Shown in pieces: positions 16,537 through 26,385 of a stretch of DNA of 64,000 nucleotides. The position numbers and the translations under genes were made by a program. A model generated the notes under the pieces. That model was not told where the DNA came from, ran no database searches, and saw nothing but the letters and a program-made list of their open reading frames with translations. The first letter of the stretch is position 1. Every line of letters begins with the position of its first letter. The DNA comes from Alistipes sp. Its GTDB lineage: Bacteria > Bacteroidota > Bacteroidia > Bacteroidales > Rikenellaceae. The stretch covers positions 1 to 64,000 of the forward strand of contig JALENN010000009.1 of NCBI GenBank assembly GCA_022767745.1. Direction: 5' to 3'.

Positions 16537-17427
16537 ATGCCGAAGTTTTATGACAAGGTGAATGTGTTGCATAAACCCGAATGGTTGAAGATACGCCTGC
16601 GCAGTGACGACGGATCCGCCGAGGTGGAACGTATAGTCAAGGAGCACTCGCTGCACACGATATGCAGCAGCGGTCTCTGCCCCAACAAGGCCGAGTGCTG
16701 GCGGCGCCGAACGGCGACCTTCATGATTCTGGGCGACATATGTACCCGCGGATGCCGATTCTGCGCTACAAAGACAGGCATTCCCCTTGCACCCGACGCC
16801 TCGGAGCCCCGGCAGGTGGCCGAGAGCGTGAGGCTTATGGGTCTTCGACATGTCGTCGTAACTTCTGTTACGCGTGACGACCTTCCCGACGGCGGCGCCG
16901 AACATTGGGCCGCTACGGTCAGGGCCGTGCGCAAAGAGAATCCCGACGCAACAATTGAGCTCCTTATTCCCGATCTGGACGCACGGGCCGATCTCATCGA
17001 GATCGTGGCGGCGTCCGAGCCCGATATCATCGGGCACAACATCGAAACCGTCGAGCGACTCACGCCGCTTGTACGCTCCCGTGCGAAGTATCGCACGAGC
17101 CTGCGTACACTGGAGTTGATCTCCCGCAGCGGCGCGGTCTCGAAGAGTGGACTGATGGTCGGACTTGGCGAGAGCGATGATGAAGTATTGCAAACCTTGC
17201 GGGACCTGCGTGATGCGGGTGTCGAGATTGTAACGCTTGGTCAGTACCTTCGGCCATCTCTGGAGCACTATCCCGTTGCGGCGTATATCACTCCCGAGAA
17301 ATTCGAATGGTACCGGCTCCGTGCCCTGGAGATGGGCTTCGGCTACTGTGCGAGCGCACCGCTGGTGCGGTCGTCGTATCTGGCCGATGCCGCCCTTCAG
17401 AGCGTAAGACGCAAGGCGCGGGCGTAG
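16537..17427 (+). CDS. lipA: Lipoyl synthase
   Basis: LipA (296 aa) is a radical SAM enzyme that inserts two sulfur atoms into protein-bound octanoate. The auxiliary cluster cysteines are Cys43, Cys48 and Cys54 in ICSSGLCPNKAEC, and the radical SAM cluster is Cys69, Cys73 and Cys76 in CTRGCRFC. The C-terminal RSSYLADAALQS keeps the conserved Ser. The start is the ATG downstream of the -7 box. It precedes lipB, which makes the octanoyl-protein substrate, by 64 nt. Confidence 0.96.
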   Translation: MPKFYDKVNVLHKPEWLKIRLRSDDGSAEVERIVKEHSLHTICSSGLCPNKAECWRRRTATFMILGDICTRGCRFCATKTGIPLAPDASEPRQVAESVRLMGLRHVVVTSVTRDDLPDGGAEHWAATVRAVRKENPDATIELLIPDLDARADLIEIVAASEPDIIGHNIETVERLTPLVRSRAKYRTSLRTLELISRSGAVSKSGLMVGLGESDDEVLQTLRDLRDAGVEIVTLGQYLRPSLEHYPVAAYITPEKFEWYRLRALEMGFGYCASAPLVRSSYLADAALQSVRRKARA

Positions 17428-17491
17428 CGTGACGGCAGAGGGCAATCCCCCTGCGGCGCGCGGCGCGGGCGTACGTTTGTAGAGCGTGCGT

Positions 17492-18217
17492 ATGGAGGTA
17501 TTGTACAAAGATCTTGGCCGTATGGGCTATGGCGAATGCTGGGCTCTGCAGCGGGCGTTGTTCGACGCGGTGCTGCGGGCGAAGGGCGCACGTGCCATGT
17601 TTGCCGATGAGGCCGCGGCGGCAATACCCGTGCCGGAGCCCGGTCCGCAGCAGGCCGGTTGGCTGCTGACGGTGGAGCACGATCCCGTCTATACGCTGGG
17701 CAAGAGCGGCAAGGAGTCGAACATGCTTGTCGGCGAGGCCTACCTGCGCTCGATCGGCGCCGAGTACTACCACATCGATCGCGGCGGCGACGTCACCTTC
17801 CACGGTCCCGGACAGATCGTGGCATATCCGATCATCGACCTTGAGCGTGTGGGCCTGGGCCTGCGCGACTATATCGACCGGCTCGAGGGCGCCGTCATCG
17901 ACACGGTGGCCGAGTGGGGCATAGCGGCGGGGCGCATAGCGGGCGCCTCGGGTGTGTGGATCGATCCCGACGGGGCGCGCGCACGCAAGATCTGCGCCAT
18001 AGGCGTGCGGTCGTCGCGCTATGTCACCATGCACGGCCTGGCGCTCAACGTAGCGACCGACCTGCGTTACTTCACCCATATCAATCCGTGCGGGTTCACC
18101 GACCGCGGCGTTACGAGCATCGAGCGCGAGGCGGGCCGAAAGGTGGACTTCGACGATGTAAAACGGCGCCTGGTGCGTCATTTAGAAGAGAAATTAAATG
18201 TTAGAATATATAAATAA
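17492..18217 (+). CDS. lipB: Lipoyl(octanoyl) transferase
   Basis: LipB (241 aa) moves octanoate from acyl carrier protein to the lipoyl domains of dehydrogenase complexes, the step before LipA. The motifs are RGGDVTFHGPGQIVAYPIID, the lysine-containing ARKICAIGVRSSRYVTMHG, and the catalytic Cys in INPCGF. An insertion at about residues 38-58 (Ala/Pro-rich) lengthens the N-terminal part. The ATG at 17492 is preferred to the GTG at 17486. A TACGTTTG box at 17472-17479 could be an extra promoter, but cotranscription with lipA is more likely. Confidence 0.94.
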   Translation: MEVLYKDLGRMGYGECWALQRALFDAVLRAKGARAMFADEAAAAIPVPEPGPQQAGWLLTVEHDPVYTLGKSGKESNMLVGEAYLRSIGAEYYHIDRGGDVTFHGPGQIVAYPIIDLERVGLGLRDYIDRLEGAVIDTVAEWGIAAGRIAGASGVWIDPDGARARKICAIGVRSSRYVTMHGLALNVATDLRYFTHINPCGFTDRGVTSIEREAGRKVDFDDVKRRLVRHLEEKLNVRIYK

Positions 18218-18231
18218 TAAAAACGTAAGTT

Positions 18232-19995
18232 ATGCCTATAGAGAAGCGATGGGTGGTGAAACCCCATGGCGATCCCGAGGCCGTGGCCCGTCTGGCGAGC
18301 CACCTTCGCATGTCGCCCGTGCTCACCAACCTACTTGTACAACGAGGCATAGACACAGTAGAAAAGGCGAATAAGTTTTTCAACCCTCAGCTCTCCGACC
18401 TGCACGACCCGTTCCTGATGAAGGATATGGACAAGGCGGTGGAGCGCATCGAGCGTGCCGTGGCCAACAACGAGAAGATAATGGTCTACGGCGACTACGA
18501 CGTGGACGGCACCACGGCCGTCGCTCTGGTCTACAAATTCCTTCGCCAGATAGGTCATCGGAACCTGGTTTTCTACATTCCCGACCGTTACAACGACGGC
18601 TACGGTATATCGATCCGGGGCATCGACTTCGCCGCCCGCAAGGGGGTGACGCTGACCATTGCGCTCGATTGCGGTATCAAGGCCGTGGAGAAGGTTGTCT
18701 ATGCGAAAGAAAAGGGCGTGGATTTCATCATCTGCGACCATCACCTCCCCGCCGAGGAGATACCCGAGGCGGTAGCGGTACTCGACCCCAAGCGGGCCGA
18801 CTGTAACTATCCGTTCGACGAGCTGTCGGGCTGCGGCGTGGGCTTTAAGCTGGTGCAGGCCTATGCCATGAAGCACGGCATCCCGTTCTCGCAGATCGAG
18901 CACCTGCTCGACCTGCTGGTCGTGAGCATCGCCTCCGACATTGTACCTCTGACGGGGGAGAACCGCATCCTTGCCTACTACGGTCTGGAGCGGTTGAACC
19001 GCATGCCTTCGTCGGGACTGCACTCGATAATCAAGATCTGCGGTCTGGACAAGCACAACATCACCATCGACGACATCGTCTTCAAGATCGGCCCGCGCAT
19101 CAATGCCGCCGGCCGCATGCGGATGGACGAGCACGACGAGAATGCCGCCCCCTCGGGCGGACATGCGGCGGTGAACCTGCTCATCGAGGGCAACGAGAAG
19201 GTGGCGCAGGAGTTCTGCGGCATAATCGACGCCTACAACCAGGACCGCAAGAACATCGACCGCAGCGTGACGCAGGAGGCGCACGACTACATCGAGTCGC
19301 ACCCCGAGATGAAGAACCTGAAGAGCACGGTGATCTACAGCCCCAAGTGGATGAAGGGCATCGTGGGCATCGTCGCCTCGCGCCTTATCGAGACCTACTA
19401 CCGCCCGACGGTGGTGCTGACGATGAGCAACGGCTTCGTGACGGGTTCGGCGCGTTCGGTGCCGGGATTCGACCTCTACCAGGCCGTGGAGTCATGCTCC
19501 GACCTGCTGGAGAACTTCGGCGGCCACATGTACGCCGCAGGCCTTACGATGCGCCCCGAGAATGTCGAGGCCTTCACCAAACGCTTCAACGACTATGTCG
19601 AGGAGCACATCGACCCGCAGATACTTGTGCCGCAGGTGGATATCGACAGCGAGCTGTTATTCTCTGACATCACGCCGGCGTTCTATCGCCAGCTGAGCAG
19701 TTTCCAGCCCTTCGGACCCGGGAATACGGCGCCGGTGTTTGTGACCTACGGCGCGAGCAACCACGGCGACGCGCGTCTTGTGGGTGCCGAGATGGAGCAC
19801 CTGCGCATGGACCTGGTGCAGAAGCAAAAACCCAATACGACGATGCAGACCATCGCCTTCCAGCAGCCCACGCACTACGAGTGGATACGCTCGGGCAAGG
19901 CCATCGACGTATGTTACCAGATCGTCGAGAACCACTACCGCGGTACGGTTACGACGCAGCTGCGTATAAAGGATATAAAGCCTGTCGGCCGCTGA
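18232..19995 (+). CDS. recJ: Single-stranded-DNA-specific exonuclease RecJ
   Basis: RecJ (587 aa) degrades single-stranded DNA 5'-3' in recombination and mismatch repair. DHH-family motifs are present in order: VYGDYDVDGTTA, the IALDCGI Asp, the ICDHHLP triad, and SDIVPL with the metal ligand Asp. The DHHA1 motif is FGGHMYAAGLTM. The C-terminal OB-like domain follows (PFGPGNTAPVF). It begins 14 nt after lipB, so lipA-lipB-recJ is probably one operon, with the RNase P RNA immediately downstream. Confidence 0.95.
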   Translation: MPIEKRWVVKPHGDPEAVARLASHLRMSPVLTNLLVQRGIDTVEKANKFFNPQLSDLHDPFLMKDMDKAVERIERAVANNEKIMVYGDYDVDGTTAVALVYKFLRQIGHRNLVFYIPDRYNDGYGISIRGIDFAARKGVTLTIALDCGIKAVEKVVYAKEKGVDFIICDHHLPAEEIPEAVAVLDPKRADCNYPFDELSGCGVGFKLVQAYAMKHGIPFSQIEHLLDLLVVSIASDIVPLTGENRILAYYGLERLNRMPSSGLHSIIKICGLDKHNITIDDIVFKIGPRINAAGRMRMDEHDENAAPSGGHAAVNLLIEGNEKVAQEFCGIIDAYNQDRKNIDRSVTQEAHDYIESHPEMKNLKSTVIYSPKWMKGIVGIVASRLIETYYRPTVVLTMSNGFVTGSARSVPGFDLYQAVESCSDLLENFGGHMYAAGLTMRPENVEAFTKRFNDYVEEHIDPQILVPQVDIDSELLFSDITPAFYRQLSSFQPFGPGNTAPVFVTYGASNHGDARLVGAEMEHLRMDLVQKQKPNTTMQTIAFQQPTHYEWIRSGKAIDVCYQIVENHYRGTVTTQLRIKDIKPVGR

Positions 19996-20030
19996 CGGCG
20001 ATCCTACGGCGGAACGACTGACAACGAAAA

Positions 20031-20395
20031 ATGCAAGCGCGCTCTATCGCTGTCCGCTTCGGCGGAGGGAGGAAAGTCCGAGCAACGCAGAGCGCCGCAC
20101 GAGTTAACGGCTCGACGTCCGTGAGGGTGTAGTAGCGTAACAGAAAATAACCGCCTGCCGCGGCCTGTGCCGGCGGCCGGTAAGGGTGAAAAGGCGGGGT
20201 AAGAGCCCACCGCGGAGGCAGCAATGTCGTCCGGCTGTACGCCTTGCGGGTTGCAAGACCATGTATATCGACAATTAAGGGTTGCTCGCCCGATGTCGAG
20301 GGGTAGGTTGCTGGAGGCCGCAGGTGACTGCGGTCGTAGATAAATGATAGAGGCCCCTTTCGGGGGGAACAGAACTCGGCTTACAGCGCTTGCAT
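20031..20395 (+). ncRNA. rnpB: RNase P RNA
   Basis: About 365 nt with the conserved class A landmarks: GAGGAAAGTCCG near the 5' end, ACAGAAAATAACCGCC, GGGTGAAAAGGCGGGGTAAGAG split by its usual helix, and the 3' part AACAGAACTCGGCTTAC. The P1 helix is formed by ATGCAAGCGC (20031-20040) and GCGCTTGCAT (20386-20395). The RNA is the catalytic subunit that matures the 5' ends of tRNAs. No separate promoter is obvious between recJ and the 5' end, so it may be processed from the recJ transcript. Confidence 0.95.
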
Positions 20396-20401
20396 CATTT
20401 C

Positions 20402-20433
20402 AGGGGATGCCCTTTTCGGGCGTCCCCTTTTTG
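20402..20433 (+). terminator. Terminator of rnpB
   Basis: A stem AGGGGATGCCC (20402-20412) with GGGCGTCCCCT (20418-20428), followed by a T run. Confidence 0.85.
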
Positions 20434-20546
20434 TGTCTGCCTGCGCCGCTGCAGGCAGGCGGAGCCGTGCGGCCTCAATACTTCGCACTGGAAGCCGGCC
20501 TTTTTCGTATGCGGCGGCCCGAGGTATCTGCGCAAGGAAGTATAAA

Positions 20547-20579
20547 TGAAACGGCCTCCCATCGCGGGAGGCCGTTTCG
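20547..20579 (-). terminator. Terminator of the GH106 gene
   Basis: A perfect 13-bp stem (20548-20560 with 20566-20578), 23 nt downstream of the GH106 stop codon on the minus strand. The T run is short. Confidence 0.65.
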
Positions 20580-20601
20580 TGTCAAGCCGTCATGAGGCTG
20601 C

Positions 20602-23600
20602 CTACTCGTATATCTCTACGGCAACCTTTCCGGTTATGCCCGACGGGGGCAGCGGGGTTGAGGCGTTGTAGGGGTTCACCAGAAGCGATATCTTGCGCTC
20701 CTCGGGCGGCAGCTGCATGTCGCCGACGATGCGGTTTACCCACTTGTTCACAACCTCCACGCGCAGCGTGTTGCGTCCCTTCTTGACGCAGTCGGTAATG
20801 TCGACCTTGTAGGGCGGGCACCATGCGCCGCCGGCGTAGTGGTCGTTGACATACACCTTGGCCATGGCCTCGACGCGGCCCAGGTCGAGCAGCGTGCGCT
20901 CGGCGCCGGCATTGTCGAGATCGAATTCCGTCGTGTATGTTATCGTTCCCGAGAAGTAGCGCACTTCGGGGGCGGCATTCTGCGCCAGGTCGGCGGGCGA
21001 TGCCATCTCTATGGCTGCGGGCGACGAGAGCTTGCCGTCGAAGGCCACCTGCCACGGGGCGGTTATCTCCACGGTGGCGTCGGGGGCGGGGCTGTTCTCC
21101 GTACCGGCGGTGGGCGTACCCTTGCCGCGGAATACCACGAAACAGCTCTCCAGCGGTTCGAGATGCAGCGGAACGCATACGCCCGATGCCGTGGCCTCGA
21201 ACTGCGGCAGCACTGCGATCGAGCCGTCGACGGGGTTCCAGCGTTCGGGCGCCATCGAGGGATCGACACGGAACTCTACGGTCGACGTTACGGCCTCGCC
21301 GCTCTGGTTCGAGACGAAGTATATCTCCGTTCCCATCATCGAGCGGTGGTTGTAGAGCAGCGGAGCGCCGCTCTCCGTGCGGAAGTCGGGTTCGAGCCCT
21401 ATCTCGGCGAAGAGCTCCTCGAGCGAGTATCCGTTGTATACGCGGCCCGTGCCGTAGGCGTTCGAACCCTTGCGGTCGAAGCACTCGCCCCACATCTCGC
21501 GCGACATGCGCTCAACTTCGGTGTCGGCGGCGGGGTAGTTCTGCATGCTGGGCGAACGGAGGGGCGGCTGTCCGAGGACGATGGCTCCGTCGTTGACCAT
21601 ACGCTCGATCTTGGCCAGCAGCTCGGGGCGCATGGTCTCCACGGGCGGCAGCACCAGCACGCGGTAGGCCGTGCCGTGGGGCAGCGAGATGTATCCGTGG
21701 CGGACGTTGGCGTCGCGCATGAGCACCTCGGCGTTGATGTAGTCGAACTGGTAGCCTGCGGGCATGGCGGGCGACTGTTCGCCCGTCATCTTGGGCGCGT
21801 CCTCGCCTATGAGGTATGCCACGTCGGCTATGTTGAGGCCCTGCTGCAGCATGTAGTTGCAGCGTTTCAGGTAGTCGGTGAAGAGGTCCATCTGGCTGAA
21901 CCACGTGTTGTTGGCGTCGAACTCGTTGCCGAAGGGGGCGTTGATGCCCGGGTAACGCGACGTGTCGGCCTGCTCGATGTAGAGGTGCAGCAGCGTCGAG
22001 TTGATACCCTCGGAGAAGAAACGGTCGGTGCGCTGTTTCATGTCGACGGGGGCGCGCGAGTAGGCGGGGCCTCCCGAGGTGTTCGACTCGGCCCAGATGA
22101 GGCGCTTGCCGTAGATGTGTCCGCACGACGAGGCGGCGCGGTTCTCTATGTCGCCGAGGCTGCCGGCGCTCCAGTACTCGCCCGCGATTTCGTCCGACTG
22201 TCCGCCGTACTGCAGGAACTCGCCCGGGAAGACCCAGTGGCCGTAGCACTCGAGCCATGTGGTGAGTCCGTACTCGTGGCTCACGTCACGCAGTCCGGCT
22301 ACGTACTGGTACGCGACCTGGTCGGCTATGAGGCGTCGCAGGTCCCACAGGAAGCGGTCGCTGCGGTCCTGGTCGCCCACCACGTAACCGTAGTATGCGG
22401 GCAGGTAGGGCAGCATCGAGTAGCCGTAGACCGACTCGAAGGTCTGCATGAAGTCGTCGGTGAAGTTCTGTCCGCCCGTCTCGTAGCTGTCCTGCACGAC
22501 AACCTTGAACGACTTGCGGTCCTCGGCCGGTATGCGGCGCAGGATCTCGCCGATGAAGGCATCGAAGTGGGTGCGGACGTGGCGGCTGCTCATCTTGTCG
22601 ATCTCGAGACCCGTCGCCTCGGGCGTGGCGGGGCCGTTCGTTACACCTGTGGGCGTCATGCCCGTGCGCATGACGATCCAGCGCCCCTCGGGCACGTCCC
22701 ACTTGAGGGTGCCGTCGGCGGACATCGAGGCCGATATGTCCTTCACCGATGCGGGGTCGATGGCGCATTCCGTGCGGTCGATCTCGGCCTGTGCCGGCCA
22801 CATGTAGTGGCTCCAGTAGGGCAGCGGCGTCTGGCACATTTTGGCGAGTGTCTTCTCGGCATAGGATGCTATGCGCGGCTGTGCCGAGAGCTCGACTTCG
22901 GCCAGGCCTCCGGCCTGACCGGCGGCGTCGGTCACAAGGCGGAAACGGCGTGCCGTGGTGGCGGGGAACGATACGGTTACGGGGGCATAGGGGTCGAATC
23001 CCACGTTGAGGGCGGGGTTCGAGCGGTCGACCGCGAAGGTGGCTATGGTGCGGTACTCGCCGTCGGTCTCGGCCTCGAGACGTGCGCCGTAAGCCGCGGG
23101 CGAGGGCAGCAGCTTGAGCGTAAGCGACCGCGCCGTGTACGGCTCGCGGCAGTTGAATGTTATGGTGTTCGCGCGGCCCGCAGGCAGCGAGATGCCCGTG
23201 GCGGCGTCGCCGTCGATTACGGCATCCGCGTCCTTGGCCTTGAAGTCGGTCTTGACCCTGGCGTCGGGGCGTGAGGCATAACCCTCGGGAGCGGGGTAGG
23301 CTATCGTGCGTACATCTTCGAAGTCGGCGGCGGGAGCCTCGATACGGGTCTCGATATGGCGCGGGCCCTCGACGACGATCTGCGCCGAGGCGAGGTAACG
23401 CATCGCCTCCTCGGGCTTGACCCACGGGCCGCCCGACTGGCTCCATCCCGGCGAGTTGAATATGCCGATCTCAATGCCCAGCTCGGTGGCGGTCTTTAGT
23501 GCCGTGTGGAGTATCTTCCACCACTCGTCGCTCATGAGCAGCACGTTTCGGTCGGTGTAGAGGCCGTCCTGCCCGATGTTACCGATGAAGGCGCGGTTTA

Positions 23601-23799
23601 TGCCGGCGCGTTTCATGGCGTGCAAGTCGCGCACGACACCCTCCTCGGATATGTTGCCCGAGATCCAATACCAGTATACGCCCGTCTGTACCGATTCGGG
23701 CGGTGTGGCGAAGTTGCGGGCGAGTTCGCCCGACGAGGTACAGGCTCCTGTGATGGCCAGCGCAGCCGTGACGGCGGCCGCAGCGAGTAGTCTCTTCAT
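20602..23799 (-). CDS. GH106-family alpha-L-rhamnosidase lipoprotein
   Basis: A 1065-residue exported glycoside hydrolase. The lipobox ITGAC places the lipidated Cys at 20. The N-terminal GVYWYWISGNISEEGVVRDL segment and AMKRAGINRAFIGN are typical of GH106 enzymes, which remove alpha-L-rhamnose from pectin or other glycans. A galactose-binding-like beta domain near the C-terminus holds VEAMAKVYVNDHYAGG. The ATG at 23799 follows the -7 box and gives the signal peptide; a GTG 8 codons upstream lies at the transcription start. It stands alone, with no SusC/SusD or other hydrolase beside it. Confidence 0.82.
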   Translation of the reverse strand: MKRLLAAAAVTAALAITGACTSSGELARNFATPPESVQTGVYWYWISGNISEEGVVRDLHAMKRAGINRAFIGNIGQDGLYTDRNVLLMSDEWWKILHTALKTATELGIEIGIFNSPGWSQSGGPWVKPEEAMRYLASAQIVVEGPRHIETRIEAPAADFEDVRTIAYPAPEGYASRPDARVKTDFKAKDADAVIDGDAATGISLPAGRANTITFNCREPYTARSLTLKLLPSPAAYGARLEAETDGEYRTIATFAVDRSNPALNVGFDPYAPVTVSFPATTARRFRLVTDAAGQAGGLAEVELSAQPRIASYAEKTLAKMCQTPLPYWSHYMWPAQAEIDRTECAIDPASVKDISASMSADGTLKWDVPEGRWIVMRTGMTPTGVTNGPATPEATGLEIDKMSSRHVRTHFDAFIGEILRRIPAEDRKSFKVVVQDSYETGGQNFTDDFMQTFESVYGYSMLPYLPAYYGYVVGDQDRSDRFLWDLRRLIADQVAYQYVAGLRDVSHEYGLTTWLECYGHWVFPGEFLQYGGQSDEIAGEYWSAGSLGDIENRAASSCGHIYGKRLIWAESNTSGGPAYSRAPVDMKQRTDRFFSEGINSTLLHLYIEQADTSRYPGINAPFGNEFDANNTWFSQMDLFTDYLKRCNYMLQQGLNIADVAYLIGEDAPKMTGEQSPAMPAGYQFDYINAEVLMRDANVRHGYISLPHGTAYRVLVLPPVETMRPELLAKIERMVNDGAIVLGQPPLRSPSMQNYPAADTEVERMSREMWGECFDRKGSNAYGTGRVYNGYSLEELFAEIGLEPDFRTESGAPLLYNHRSMMGTEIYFVSNQSGEAVTSTVEFRVDPSMAPERWNPVDGSIAVLPQFEATASGVCVPLHLEPLESCFVVFRGKGTPTAGTENSPAPDATVEITAPWQVAFDGKLSSPAAIEMASPADLAQNAAPEVRYFSGTITYTTEFDLDNAGAERTLLDLGRVEAMAKVYVNDHYAGGAWCPPYKVDITDCVKKGRNTLRVEVVNKWVNRIVGDMQLPPEERKISLLVNPYNASTPLPPSGITGKVAVEIYE

Positions 23800-23830
23800 A
23801 TGGTTGGTTGTGAAAGATTGCACTTATCTA

Positions 23831-23838
23831 CAAATATA
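23831..23838 (-). promoter_or_regulatory. -7 box of the GH106 gene
   Basis: TATATTTG on the minus strand, 31 nt upstream of the ATG at 23799. Confidence 0.6.
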
Positions 23839-23957
23839 CCGATTCCGGCGGATAAAAACAACAGCGTCCCGTGCGGCGGCCGTTGAAGTATCAAAAGAGT
23901 TACAAATAGGGTCAAAACAGCCAGTGGCGGCCTGCGTTGCGGCCTTCGCGGCAAAAA

Positions 23958-23995
23958 CGGAAACCGCCGCAACCCCGATACGGGTTGCGGCGGTT
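23958..23995 (-). terminator. Terminator of rny
   Basis: A perfect 14-bp stem (23962-23975 with 23982-23995), 42 nt after the rny stop codon on the minus strand, followed by a T-rich stretch. Confidence 0.7.
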
Positions 23996-24037
23996 CGCTT
24001 GGCGGTATCCTTTCGTTCGGCCCTTGCCGTTGCTGAC

Positions 24038-25594
24038 TTACTTGGCGTAGCTTACGGCGCGGGTCTCGCGGATGACGGTGATCTTCACCTGTCCGGGGTA
24101 GGTCATCTCGTCCTGGATCTTCTTTGCTATGTCGTGCGAGAGTGCCTCCGACTCCTGGTCCGACAGCTTATCGGCGCCGACGATGACACGCAGCTCGCGT
24201 CCGGCCTGGATGGCGTAGGTCTTCACCACGCCGGGGTACGAGAGGGCTATGTCCTCCATCTCCTTCAGACGCTTGATGTACGACTCCACCACCTCGCGGC
24301 GTGCTCCCGGGCGTGCACCCGATATGGCGTCGCACACCTGGATGATGGGCGCGATCATCGACGACATCTCCACCTCGTCGTGGTGGGCGCCGATGGCGTT
24401 GCATATGTCGGCCTTCTCCTTGTACTTCTCGGCGAGCTTCATACCGATTATTGCGTGCGGCAGTTCGGGCTCGTCGTCGGGCACCTTGCCTATATCGTGC
24501 AGAAGACCGGCGCGGCGTGCCGCCTTGGGGTTGAGGCCCAGCTCCGAGGCCATGATGCCTGCCAGATTGGCAGTCTCGCGGGCGTGCTGCAGCAGGTTCT
24601 GTCCGTATGACGAGCGGTATTTCATCTTACCGATAAGACGTATGAGCTCGGGGTGTAGTCCGTGTATACCGAGGTCGATGGCCGTACGCTTTCCTACCTC
24701 GACGATCTCCTCCTCGATCTGCTTCTTTACCTTGGCCACGACCTCCTCGATGCGGGCGGGGTGGATGCGTCCGTCGGTTACCAGCTGGTGCAGTGCCAGA
24801 CGGGCTATCTCGCGGCGTACGGGGTCGAAGCCGCTGAGGATGATTGCCTCGGGCGTGTCGTCGACGATGATCTCGATACCCGTCGCAGCCTCCAGGGCGC
24901 GGATGTTGCGGCCCTCGCGGCCGATGATGCGGCCCTTTACCTCGTCGCTGTCGATGTTGAAGACGGTGACTGCGTTCTCGATGGCCGTCTCCGTCGCAAC
25001 GCGCTGTATCGAGGTGACGATTATGCGCTTGGCCTCCTTGGTGGCGGTGAGCTTGGCCTCCTCGATGGTCTCGTTGACGTATGCCGCAGCCTCGGCCTTG
25101 GCCTCCGACTTCATGTTCTCGATGAGGATGTTCTTGGCGTCGTCGGCGCTCATGCCCGAGATCTGCTCCAGACGGGCGTTCTGCTCGCGGATGACACCGG
25201 CCAGCTCCTCCTTGCGGGCGTTGAGGCTCTGCAGCTGGTTCTGCACCTGCTCCTTGAGGCGGTCGTTCTCCTTGATCTTGTTGTCGAGGTCGCGCTGCTG
25301 TGCCGCAAGGTTCGACTCCATCTGCTTGGCGCGCTGCTCGCTCTGGGCGATCTTCTGGTTGCGCTCGTTGACCTGGCGGTCGTGCTCGCTCTTGAGCTGG
25401 ATGAACTTCTCCTTGGCCTGGAGGATCTTCTCCTTCTTTATCATTTCACCTTCGGCCTCGGCCTCCTTCAGGGCGGCGGCACACTGCTTGCGGATCGTGT
25501 TCTTGGTGATATATGTGGCCACGAGCACGTATATGCCGGCACCCACAAGAGCCGATATGATGGCGGTGATGAGTATTATTAACGGTGTTCCCAT
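24038..25594 (-). CDS. rny: Ribonuclease Y
   Basis: RNase Y (518 aa) is a membrane-anchored endoribonuclease that starts mRNA decay. The order of domains is an N-terminal transmembrane helix (about 5-27), a long coiled coil (about 40-190), a KH domain with the [15 protein letters not shown] motif (about 217-260), and an HD domain with [11 protein letters not shown] and [13 protein letters not shown]. Length matches the family. Upstream lie a probable 6S RNA and zapA, and the gene has its own -7 box. Confidence 0.96.
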   Translation of the reverse strand: MGTPLIILITAIISALVGAGIYVLVATYITKNTIRKQCAAALKEAEAEGEMIKKEKILQAKEKFIQLKSEHDRQVNERNQKIAQSEQRAKQMESNLAAQQRDLDNKIKENDRLKEQVQNQLQSLNARKEELAGVIREQNARLEQISGMSADDAKNILIENMKSEAKAEAAAYVNETIEEAKLTATKEAKRIIVTSIQRVATETAIENAVTVFNIDSDEVKGRIIGREGRNIRALEAATGIEIIVDDTPEAIILSGFDPVRREIARLALHQLVTDGRIHPARIEEVVAKVKKQIEEEIVEVGKRTAIDLGIHGLHPELIRLIGKMKYRSSYGQNLLQHARETANLAGIMASELGLNPKAARRAGLLHDIGKVPDDEPELPHAIIGMKLAEKYKEKADICNAIGAHHDEVEMSSMIAPIIQVCDAISGARPGARREVVESYIKRLKEMEDIALSYPGVVKTYAIQAGRELRVIVGADKLSDQESEALSHDIAKKIQDEMTYPGQVKITVIRETRAVSYAK

Positions 25595-25650
25595 GATGGT
25601 TTAGAACTGTTTTTTGGTTGTTAATATTAAGTAGTTGTAGTAAGTGTTGT

Positions 25651-25658
25651 CAAATATA
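25651..25658 (-). promoter_or_regulatory. -7 box of rny
   Basis: TATATTTG on the minus strand, predicting a leader of about 50 nt. Confidence 0.55.
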
Positions 25659-25707
25659 TGTAATGTATCCGTACCGTGCCGCAGGCGGCCGTGACCGGTA
25701 AAAATAT

Positions 25708-25912
25708 AAAAAACCCGCATAGAGAATCCTTAACTTGTTTGACGAATCTGCCGATAAGTCAATGTGTGGGGCTCCGAGAGCTCGCAATCTTCCAACGGTG
25801 TCCGCAGACACACCGGCCGAAACCGGTTAAGGCCTGATTTTGAAAAACCGAGAGTTGACCCAATGTAAAAAGTGTTCAGGTTCGCAAAGCTTTAAGGAAT
25901 CTATGCGGGTAG
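25708..25912 (-). ncRNA. ssrS: Probable 6S RNA
   Basis: About 200 nt between zapA and rny with no open frame. The ends CCCGCATAG and CTATGCGGG close one long irregular hairpin, extended by CCTTAA/TTAAGG and further interrupted pairs; a terminal stem CGGTGT-ACACCG caps it. On the minus strand the closing stem is followed by six T, a built-in terminator. A long interrupted hairpin that imitates an open promoter, located next to zapA as in E. coli, is the hallmark of 6S RNA, which binds the housekeeping RNA polymerase. No sequence match could be run. Confidence 0.7.
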
Positions 25913-26051
25913 ATTTTCTGTATGTAAAGAACTCGTGTAAATATCTCGTTTGTCTGTCGTTCGTCCTGTGTGCCGGCGCAGTAGGCCTCTCGCGGAGGCT
26001 TCTGTCGCTGCTCTGACCTTCGCTCCTTACGGGGCAGGATCGGGCGGCCGG

Positions 26052-26375
26052 CTATTTCGTCCCCTTGCGCTGGGCGGGGATGCGGTTGAGGTGGCGGTCG
26101 AGCTTCTGCGAGAGTTCGTCGAGGGCCTTCATGTCGTCATCCGATAGCTGGTTCTGTCGGGCGATGGCTATGTTGTCTATGGCGAACTGCAGCGCCGTTA
26201 TGGCCAGGCAATCCTGCGCCGAGACGCTCTCACCGTATGTCTTCTGCAACTTGCCCACATTGGTGTTGACCTGTTTTTCTGCCAGACGGTACACCTCTTC
26301 TTTTTCGGGTGCTATGTCCATTTCGTAGACGCGGCCCGATACTCTGAGACGTATTTTCTGTTTCGATGCAGTCAT
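26052..26375 (-). CDS. zapA: Cell division protein ZapA
   Basis: ZapA-like protein (107 aa), a small cytoplasmic factor that cross-links FtsZ filaments at the division ring. The N-terminal KIRLRVSGRVYEMDIAPEKEE beta region is typical, followed by the long helix AEKQVNTNVGKLQKTYG and a C-terminal coiled coil. It is the second gene of a two-gene transcript behind a small coiled-coil gene, with 10 nt between them. Downstream lies the probable 6S RNA. Confidence 0.85.
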   Translation of the reverse strand: MTASKQKIRLRVSGRVYEMDIAPEKEEVYRLAEKQVNTNVGKLQKTYGESVSAQDCLAITALQFAIDNIAIARQNQLSDDDMKALDELSQKLDRHLNRIPAQRKGTK

Positions 26376-26385
26376 TGGTCATCCG

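Noticed and set aside
20430..20546. Possible small RNA or gene between rnpB and the GH106 terminator
   Set aside because: There are short GC-rich inverted repeats, but no promoter, open frame or known fold. Treated as spacer.
20839..23274. An 811-codon open frame on the plus strand
   Set aside because: It is antisense to the GH106 gene, Val/Gly/His-rich, with no motif.
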